From Propionibacteriaceae bacterium (lineage in GTDB: Bacteria; Actinomycetota; Actinomycetes; Propionibacteriales; Propionibacteriaceae), in assembly GCA_031268065.1 (NCBI GenBank), contig JAIRXX010000243.1, forward strand, positions 1 through 10,146: a stretch of DNA of 10,146 nt, read 5' to 3'. The position numbers and the translations under genes are program-made. This document shows, piece after piece, positions 1-5,078 of the stretch; position 1 is the first letter of the stretch; each line of letters starts with the position of its first letter. The notes under the pieces were generated by a model that made no database searches, was not told the DNA's origin, and was given only the letters and a program-made list of their open reading frames with translations.

Positions 1-782
1 GCTGGCATATCGAATGCTCCACCATGTCGGGCAAATACCTCGGTGACGCTTTCGACATCCACGGCGGCGGCATGGACTTGAAATTCCCCCACCACGAGAA
101 CGAGAAGGCCCAATCCCAAGCTGGCGGGCGGGCGTTCGCAAAATACTGGATGCACAACGGCTGGCTGACGATGGCCGGGGAGAAGATGAGCAAATCGCTG
201 GGAAATACCGCCACCGTCACCGAAGTGGTGAAGCGTTTCCCGGCCCGCGCCGTACGGCTGTACCTGCTCGCCCCGCACTACCGCTCGGCGGTGGAACTCT
301 CCGACGACGCGCTGACCGAGGCTACCGCGCAGTTGGCCCGGCTGGACTCGTTCTTGGCCAGGGCGGGCGAGGTGCTGGGTGAAGTCGCCCCCGGCGAGGT
401 GCCAGCGGAATTCGCCGCCGCGATGGATGACGATCTGGGCACTCCGGCGGCAGTCGCCGTACTTTTCCAACTGGTGCGTGCTGGCAACCAAGCCCTGGAT
501 GGCCCCGACCTGGCCCAGGCTGAGGCCGCGCTGGCGGGCGTGCGGGCGATTCTCTCGATTTTCGGCCTGGACCCCGAGGACGAAGCCTGGCGGACTGCTG
601 GGGAACAGGACAGGCAGTTGAAACCGGTGTTGGACGGACTGGTGGCGGCGTTGCTCGCCCAGCGCCAACAGGCCCGCGCCCGTAAGGACTTCAATGCCGC
701 CGACGCCATCCGCGACGAGTTGGCCCGGCTCGGGCTGAAGATCGAGGACACCCCCACCGGCGCCCGGTGGAGCCTGGGCTAG
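1..782 (+). CDS. cysS: Cysteinyl-tRNA synthetase, C-terminal part (5' end outside window)
   Basis: Class I aminoacyl-tRNA synthetase that charges tRNA-Cys with cysteine in the cytoplasm. The reading frame is open from base 3 at the left edge, so the N-terminal half, including the HIGH motif, is missing. Visible family marks are WHIEC (bases 3-17), whose Cys is a zinc ligand, HHENE (bases 90-104), which supplies the His and Glu ligands, and KMSKS (bases 183-197), the ATP-binding loop. The tail has the helical anticodon-region extension and ends in the typical 'RDELARLGLKIEDTPTGARW' region. This tail argues against the paralogue MshC (mycothiol cysteine ligase), which is shorter and, as I recall, lacks it. 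The stop is TAG at 780-782. rlmB follows after 22 nt on the same strand, so the two are probably co-transcribed. The internal ATG at 24 is not a real start because conserved residues lie upstream of it. Confidence 0.96.
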   Translation, partial: WHIECSTMSGKYLGDAFDIHGGGMDLKFPHHENEKAQSQAGGRAFAKYWMHNGWLTMAGEKMSKSLGNTATVTEVVKRFPARAVRLYLLAPHYRSAVELSDDALTEATAQLARLDSFLARAGEVLGEVAPGEVPAEFAAAMDDDLGTPAAVAVLFQLVRAGNQALDGPDLAQAEAALAGVRAILSIFGLDPEDEAWRTAGEQDRQLKPVLDGLVAALLAQRQQARARKDFNAADAIRDELARLGLKIEDTPTGARWSLG

Positions 783-804
783 CCGAAAGCGGAGACGAGC
801 GGAC

Positions 805-1701
805 ATGGGAAAACGATCACTGCGTGGCAAGGGGCCAACGCCCAAGGCTGAGGACCGGCCCTATCACAAGGCTTTCCGCAAGCGCGGCCCAGATGAGCCC
901 GGTCGCACCCCGGGCGGGAAACCGAAGAGTCGGCAACCCGGCCCGCGCCGATCCACAGCGTCCACAGCGGGCGCCGATTGGGTGATAGGCCGCAACCCGG
1001 TCTGGGAGGCGCTGCGGGCCGGACTGCCGGTCAAACGCGCCTATCTGGCCGAAGGCGTCGAACGCGATGACCGGCTGCGCGACATCCTGGCTTTCGCCGC
1101 CAACAACGGCATCTCGTTGCTGCGGGCCACCAGGCAGGAATTGGACCGGCTCACTGGCGGAGGCGTGCATCAAGGCGTGGCGCTGCAGCTGCCCAGCTAC
1201 GAGTACGCCGACGCCCAAGACCTGTTGGAGGACGCGCTCGACAGCGAGGGCCAAGCTGTGGTGGTCGCCCTAGACTCCATCACCGACCCGCGCAACCTGG
1301 GCGCGATAATCCGTTCGGTAGCCGCCTTCGGCGCACATGGGGTGGTCATCCCCGAACGCCGCTCGGCCCAAGTCACCGCAGCGGCATGGAAAGCTTCTGC
1401 CGGAGCCGCCGCCCGAGTCCCGGTGGCCCGTGTGACGAACCTCAACCGCACCCTGAAGACCTACGCCGAAGCGGGCTTCCAAGTGGTCGGCCTAGCCGGA
1501 GAAGCCGAGGCCGACATCTCCGCCATCGAGGCCGACACCCCAATACTGCTAGTAGTAGGCTCCGAAGACACCGGCCTATCGCACCTAGTCAGACAAAATT
1601 GCGACCTCCTGGTGAAAATCCCAATAGCCTCCGAAGTGGAATCCCTAAACGCATCGGTAGCCGCCGCGATAGCCCTACACGAGCTGGCCCGCCCCCAGTG
1701 A
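805..1701 (+). CDS. rlmB: 23S rRNA (guanosine-2'-O-)-methyltransferase RlmB, SpoU/TrmH family
   Basis: SAM-dependent 2'-O-ribose methyltransferase of 298 aa, expected to modify the 23S rRNA peptidyl-transferase-region guanosine (G2251 in E. coli numbering). Residues 1-55 are a basic, Pro/Gly-rich, probably disordered tail common in actinobacterial members. Residues 58-130 form the L30e-like RNA-binding domain, beginning IGRNPVWEALRAG and containing GGVHQGVALQ. The C-terminal SPOUT knot shows motif 1 DPRNLGAIIRS (161-171, with N164 and R170 as the expected catalytic pair), motif 2 VVGSEDTGLS (250-259) and motif 3 IPIASEVESLNASVA (272-286). Motif 2 reads SEDTGLS where many homologues have SEGKGLS. 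The start is supported by GGAG at 791-794, 10 nt before the ATG. The related tRNA methyltransferase TrmH is less likely given the N-terminal domain and the position next to cysS. The last 50 or so codons are unusually rich in A-ending codons (see findings). Confidence 0.94.
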   Translation: MGKRSLRGKGPTPKAEDRPYHKAFRKRGPDEPGRTPGGKPKSRQPGPRRSTASTAGADWVIGRNPVWEALRAGLPVKRAYLAEGVERDDRLRDILAFAANNGISLLRATRQELDRLTGGGVHQGVALQLPSYEYADAQDLLEDALDSEGQAVVVALDSITDPRNLGAIIRSVAAFGAHGVVIPERRSAQVTAAAWKASAGAAARVPVARVTNLNRTLKTYAEAGFQVVGLAGEAEADISAIEADTPILLVVGSEDTGLSHLVRQNCDLLVKIPIASEVESLNASVAAAIALHELARPQ

Positions 1702-1714
1702 GGCTGACCCTGCC

Positions 1715-1736
1715 GCAGTGGGGAAGCTTTCACTGC
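1715..1736 (+). terminator. Hairpin 14 nt downstream of rlmB, possible terminator
   Basis: GCAGTG (1715-1720) pairs with CACTGC (1731-1736). The ten bases between can add three G-U pairs in RNA, leaving a small AAGC loop. It sits directly behind the rlmB stop, where a terminator is expected before the convergent GntR gene. No U-run follows, so it would be an unconventional, high-GC-type terminator. The call rests on position and symmetry only. Confidence 0.4.
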
Positions 1737-1791
1737 TCGGTGCTATAGCCCGCTTAACACTGCCTCCGGCGTAAGAGTTCGCCAAGCTATC

Positions 1792-1827
1792 CTGGCTGTT
1801 GGCCAGCCCATTTCGGAAACCTGGGCT
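1792..1827 (-). terminator. Tandem overlapping hairpins downstream of the GntR gene, possible terminator
   Basis: Two overlapping inverted repeats lie between the convergent rlmB and GntR genes. One is CTGGC (1792-1796) with GCCAG (1802-1806) around a 5-nt loop. The other is AGCCCA (1805-1810) with TGGGCT (1822-1827), which can extend by TTT/AAA across a CGG loop with a 2-nt bulge. They share bases 1805-1806, so in RNA they would compete. The larger one begins about 25 nt beyond the minus-strand GntR stop. No U-tract is present on either strand, and either transcript could use the structure. The rest of the 150-nt gap (1702-1851) shows no gene or tRNA, only the 8-bp palindrome GCTATAGC at 1742-1749. 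Confidence 0.35.
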
Positions 1828-1851
1828 CCCCCACCGGTGCCGCGCGTGGCG

Positions 1852-2628
1852 CTAGGAACCAGCGGTGGCGTAGTGGAAACGCACGCGAGATCCCAGCCAC
1901 ACCGTGCGCGAGGTTTCTACCAGTTCGCTGCCAGTCCTGCCGATTGACCAGTCAACAAAGAGCGTGTCATCCTCATTGGTTTCCAACAGGGCTGCCTCGG
2001 AACGGGTTACGGCGCGAACTCCCAGGAAATGGTTGACTTGGCTGCTCGAAACGCCGAGCGATTTGAGGGTCTTCGAGAGTGAGCCTTCCAAGAGCGGAAT
2101 TCCGTCAAGCAACTGCGCCGCCCTGCCCGCAACCCATGAGTCGGTGACCCCGATGGAGCGCCCGTTAACCTTGTGCAGTCGTTTCAAGTGCAGGCGCGGG
2201 AGTCCCCGCTCGCCAGGATCAAGTTCACTTGACAGCTCATACGGCTCGGCTTCTGGAGCGCTTTCCTTTAGGTGAATCGAAACGGCGTCTTCTCCGGCAG
2301 CGCGAAAACGGTCCCTCCACGGCGTCATCAGTCCGAAGTCGTGTTGGACCAACGCCGGGCGTTCCGCCACGAACGTGCCGGTGCCCTGGCGCCGTTCGAC
2401 GTACCCGTCTTGCGCCAACGCCGCCAGCGCCTGGCGTATCGTAATCCGGCTGATTCCGTAAATCGCCGCCATGTCCAACTCCGTCGGCAACTGCTCGCCG
2501 ATTGCGGCTGCCTGGTCTATCAGAGCCTTTAGATCCCGATGCACCTGCGCCCAAGCAGGCATTGGGGACTTGCGGTTCACTGGCGTTGCCAATGCGGCGA
2601 GTGGATGAGGGTTGCTCGTGGCAGTCAT
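1852..2628 (-). CDS. GntR-family transcriptional regulator, HutC subfamily (wHTH + UTRA)
   Basis: DNA-binding repressor/activator of 258 aa. Residues about 24-90 form the GntR winged helix: LPTELDMAAIYGIS (47-60), the recognition helix RITIRQALAALAQDGY (61-76), and the wing RRQGTGTFV (79-87). Residues about 100-255 match a UTRA effector-binding domain, with the typical end ETSRTVWLGSRVRFHYA (238-254). In this subfamily UTRA usually binds a small metabolite, often a sugar phosphate, which releases the operator. A GAAAGGG Shine-Dalgarno (2633-2639) supports the annotated ATG; Met23 is a possible alternative because the conserved domain starts there, but it lacks this support. It is the last gene of the minus-strand locus, separated by 153 nt from the SIS gene, with its own promoter and a palindromic site just upstream. 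The context suggests that it controls the adjacent transport and catabolic genes. Its effector is unknown. Confidence 0.92.
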   Translation of the reverse strand: MTATSNPHPLAALATPVNRKSPMPAWAQVHRDLKALIDQAAAIGEQLPTELDMAAIYGISRITIRQALAALAQDGYVERRQGTGTFVAERPALVQHDFGLMTPWRDRFRAAGEDAVSIHLKESAPEAEPYELSSELDPGERGLPRLHLKRLHKVNGRSIGVTDSWVAGRAAQLLDGIPLLEGSLSKTLKSLGVSSSQVNHFLGVRAVTRSEAALLETNEDDTLFVDWSIGRTGSELVETSRTVWLGSRVRFHYATAGS

Positions 2629-2645
2629 AGAACCCTTTCAGAACC

Positions 2646-2670
2646 GGTTATATCGTGTGATTATAACCAC
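2646..2670 (-). promoter_or_regulatory. Candidate operator and -10 element of the GntR gene
   Basis: On the minus strand a perfect TATAAT lies at 2665-2660, about 31 nt before the GntR start codon, which gives a short leader with a good ribosome site. No convincing -35 is visible 16-18 nt upstream. Overlapping the -10 is the dyad GGTTATA-N9-TATAACC (2646-2652 and 2662-2668). A second symmetry, GTGATTATAACCAC (2657-2670), is a 14-bp palindrome with one mismatched pair. The perfect 8-bp palindrome AACCGGTT (2642-2649) adjoins them. Symmetric sites with a TA-rich core between GT and AC halves are typical of GntR/HutC operators, so negative autoregulation is likely. The remainder of the 153-nt gap (2671-2781) shows no gene and no strong terminator for the SIS transcript. 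Confidence 0.6.
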
Positions 2671-2781
2671 TTGACCTATGATCCTCTCCGTTAAGGCGCT
2701 GGAATTGTTTCCCCCTGCGGGCTAAGGGACAGCATTCCCCAAACCGGCAGAAACCAAGCGGCGGGATTGCAAAGCTTGCGC

Positions 2782-3741
2782 TCAGCTGACCGGCAGGCCA
2801 TCAAGCTTGATGTGGGCAGCGTCCATATTCACCGCACCGCCGCGGAAGACAGGGCGGCCCCACCGGCTTGCGGCGGACTCCGCCACGAGAGCGCCTACGG
2901 CCCCACCGCTTAGCTCATGCAGAAAACCGTCCCGGATAGAACTGACGGGCTGTTCGGGGAAGGCGAGCTGAATTACGGTCTGCCCAGTGTGTTCCAAGGC
3001 CGCCGCCAGCCGGTCAAACCGGAACCGGCCCTGCCCGCCAATCAGTTGGATGGCGAGATGCGCCTGCGGGCCAATGAAATAGTCAACGTGTCCGCTTTCC
3101 TCAAGGGCGGCGGCGCGTACCGAGATACCGGTCGCTTCAATAAGTTTCAACACCCAGAAATCGGCTGCCCCGCGCAGATCGGGGAGCGAAAGGATCGAGA
3201 TGCCAGCCGGCCCATGTTCGGGCAGCATGCTCACAGCGGCGTCCACCAGACCCGCGCGATCACGAAGGCGCTGGGCCAGCTCCGCTGTTGCCCCATCGAG
3301 GTTCTCTCCGCACACAGCGGCGACGCCAAGTCCAAGCATCAGGTGTCCCGCGCACGGCACAGACTCATCCACGGCCAGCGACGGCACAAGTTGCACTTCA
3401 TCGGCGGCATCACCGAGCGGAGAGTCAGCGCTGGAAGTTATGGCGATGGTTCGCGCCCCCGCTTCGCGTGCCACTCTAAGCGCCGCGACGGTCGCGCCAG
3501 ATGTTCCCGAGTGGGAGATGCCGACCACGGCTTCGGTACCAACGGGCAGTCGCCCCATGAAGGCGATGTCACCAGACGACAAGGCGCGGTGCCCACATGC
3601 CTGCGCGAGCAAAGCCGACGAAAGCGAGTCCCCCGATCCAACGAAGACCGCATTTTTCGGCGGCTTCGGAATCGCGCGCTTTACGTCGGCGGATGCGTCG
3701 AGCGCGTTGGCTAGGGACGTGAGGTTGTTTGGCTGAATCAT
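2782..3741 (-). CDS. SIS-domain protein (phosphosugar isomerase/deaminase-like)
   Basis: Cytosolic protein of 319 aa with sugar-isomerase (SIS) folds that bind phosphosugars. The N-terminal SIS half shows FVGSGDSLSS (33-42) and GISHSGTSGATVAALRVA (74-91), the phosphate-binding loop rich in Ser/Thr, followed by GARTIAITSSADSPLG (95-110). The second half (about 180-315) is more divergent. It has a GlmS/AgaS-like segment, LIEATGISVRAAALEESGHVD (200-220), where the family places its helix and catalytic Glu/His. The total length fits AgaS- or FrlB-like proteins without a glutaminase domain. The ATG directly abuts the TAG of the kinase gene (TAGATG), with AGGA 7 nt upstream (3749-3752), so translation is probably coupled. 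Working after the kinase, it could isomerise or deglycate a phosphorylated sugar. No specific substrate can be read from the sequence, so no symbol is given. Confidence 0.85.
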   Translation of the reverse strand: MIQPNNLTSLANALDASADVKRAIPKPPKNAVFVGSGDSLSSALLAQACGHRALSSGDIAFMGRLPVGTEAVVGISHSGTSGATVAALRVAREAGARTIAITSSADSPLGDAADEVQLVPSLAVDESVPCAGHLMLGLGVAAVCGENLDGATAELAQRLRDRAGLVDAAVSMLPEHGPAGISILSLPDLRGAADFWVLKLIEATGISVRAAALEESGHVDYFIGPQAHLAIQLIGGQGRFRFDRLAAALEHTGQTVIQLAFPEQPVSSIRDGFLHELSGGAVGALVAESAASRWGRPVFRGGAVNMDAAHIKLDGLPVS

Positions 3742-4638
3742 CTACTTTTCCTGAATTGCGGTGATGCCATTGGGTGGCGTGCTGATTGGTTCTGCTTTGA
3801 GAAGTACGTCTGCGCCCCAGCCCGCGAGCGCAAAGCGGGCAATGGCGATCCCGAACATCGCCGCAGACACGATGTCGGCTCCGAGGGCGAGCGCGGCCAT
3901 GATTGCGGCTGCGGACGAGTCGCCAGCACCTGTGGTTTCCTCAACCTTGACCTCGCTGTCTAGCACCGCCCACTCATGGGCGGCTGCCGCGTCCACGACA
4001 AATATGCCATCCTGGTCGAGCCGCGCGACCACCGGCGTATCCAGCTCGATGGATACCCGGCGTGCCGCCTCGCGGACATCTGAATCGATCAACGCGAGCT
4101 GCACTCGGCTGGGGAGCACTATGCCTGCGGGCGGCGTGACCCGGCGCAGGTACCCGATCCCTTCGGTACGCATTGGCACCTGGTGTGGATCGATGCCGAC
4201 GCGCAACCCGGCATCCACCTGCGGGCGGCGGATCGGAGCTGATTCAAGCAGCGCGTCGAGTCCGCTGCAGAAGCGCGGGTCTGCTGGCGGCTCAGACTCA
4301 GCCAGCTTGGATTCGCCCGGCATCTCCAGTTCAACTGGCGTGGGGGCAGCCGTGCCAACAATGCGTCTGCCTTCGAAGGAGTTGAGTATCCAAAGCCGGG
4401 TCGCGGCTGGGACATCCACGCAGTACCGCCGGTCAACCCCAAGCTGGTCGCAGAGTTCTGCGAACCTCGGCTCATCGGCGGGCAGGTTGGCCGCGAGCCT
4501 GACCTCGACGCCGGACACCAGCCGGGCGCCTAGAACGGCAAACAGCCCAGGGCCGCCCAACTGCCGAAACCGCGCACCTTGGCCCTCCCAGACCAAATGA
4601 TCGACGGATAGCCCGCCCCGCACACCAAGTCTTGCCAT
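3742..4638 (-). CDS. PfkB-family carbohydrate/nucleoside kinase
   Basis: Kinase of the ribokinase/PfkB fold, 298 aa, the usual family length. The N terminus has GVRGGLSVDHLV (5-16) and the Gly-Gly region LGGPGLFAVLGA (27-38), the substrate-binding side. The C-terminal signature ETTGAGDSSAAAIMAALALG (234-253) contains the anion hole and the catalytic Asp240. The second half of the family's NxxE magnesium/phosphate motif is not recognisable: the expected segment reads VLPSRVQLALI (174-184). The usual acidic residue before TTGAGD is Glu rather than Asp. The gene is therefore a divergent member, still probably active because the GAGD box is intact. It overlaps the YjbQ gene by one base (TGATG) and abuts the SIS gene, without a clear Shine-Dalgarno of its own. 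It probably phosphorylates the sugar released by the upstream hydrolase, with ATP as donor; the substrate is unknown. Confidence 0.85.
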   Translation of the reverse strand: MARLGVRGGLSVDHLVWEGQGARFRQLGGPGLFAVLGARLVSGVEVRLAANLPADEPRFAELCDQLGVDRRYCVDVPAATRLWILNSFEGRRIVGTAAPTPVELEMPGESKLAESEPPADPRFCSGLDALLESAPIRRPQVDAGLRVGIDPHQVPMRTEGIGYLRRVTPPAGIVLPSRVQLALIDSDVREAARRVSIELDTPVVARLDQDGIFVVDAAAAHEWAVLDSEVKVEETTGAGDSSAAAIMAALALGADIVSAAMFGIAIARFALAGWGADVLLKAEPISTPPNGITAIQEK

Positions 4639-5078
4639 CAGAACAGCTGGAGCGCGTACTGGAGGGTGCGGTCGCGGGGGCCGTCCAGTTCGAGCAGGTA
4701 GACGCCCTGGCTGTGCCCAATACCGAGTTCTCCGTCAACCACCGGAAGCTGCAGCGACTGGACCCCGAACACAAGCCGAACGTGGGCGGCGGCGTCCTGC
4801 GGCCCGTCGTGCAGATGCACAAACGGGCGATCCACCGGCACTGACTGTTCGACGAACAGGCGGATGTCCTGGAGGGTGGTCCCGTCTACCCCGGAGTTGA
4901 AGATGATGGTGCAGGTGGTGTGCGGAACGAAGACATGGAGAACCCCGCTGCCGCCAGCACCACTGGCCACAGCCCGCAACCTGGGCGTCACATCGACGTA
5001 TCCAGTCGGCGCCGGAAATCCCTCCTCGGGCTTGGTGTTGATTGAGAAGCTATCCCATTTTCCAGGGGTGACGCTCAT
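4638..5078 (-). CDS. YjbQ/UPF0047 family protein
   Basis: Small single-domain protein of 146 aa, the normal size for the YjbQ (UPF0047) family, whose members form compact trimers. Some have weak thiamine-phosphate-synthase activity in vitro, but a physiological role is poorly established. Family marks are VFVPHTTCTIIFNSGVD (49-65), HLHDG (88-92) with the following AAAH (96-99), LPVVDGELGIGHSQGVYLLE (111-130) and DGPRDR (132-137). Differences from the common consensus, as I know it, are NSGVD in place of N-E-x-x-D and GHSQG in place of G-T-W-Q-G. These suggest a specialised subgroup. A GAAAGG ribosome site (5086-5091) lies 7 nt before the ATG. The gene overlaps the ADP-ribosylglycohydrolase stop by 4 nt (ATGA) and the kinase start by 1 nt. 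Its tight placement between hydrolase and kinase implies a step in the same pathway rather than thiamine synthesis. Confidence 0.83.
   Translation of the reverse strand: MSVTPGKWDSFSINTKPEEGFPAPTGYVDVTPRLRAVASGAGGSGVLHVFVPHTTCTIIFNSGVDGTTLQDIRLFVEQSVPVDRPFVHLHDGPQDAAAHVRLVFGVQSLQLPVVDGELGIGHSQGVYLLELDGPRDRTLQYALQLF

Noticed and set aside
1702..1851. A tRNA or other RNA gene downstream of rlmB.
   Set aside because: No cloverleaf arms or T-loop consensus could be found; only short hairpins are present.
2671..2676. TTGACC on the plus strand as a -35 element for a divergent promoter.
   Set aside because: No matching -10 lies 16-18 nt downstream, and no plus-strand gene follows.
2917..3714. Long plus-strand open frame (265 aa) opposite the SIS gene.
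   Set aside because: Antisense shadow with no recognisable motif; the SIS phosphate-binding loop is on the minus strand.
3761..4600. Long plus-strand open frame (279 aa) opposite the PfkB kinase.
   Set aside because: Ser/Ala/Thr/Arg-rich low-complexity translation typical of an antisense shadow in high-GC DNA; the minus strand has clear kinase motifs and operon coupling.
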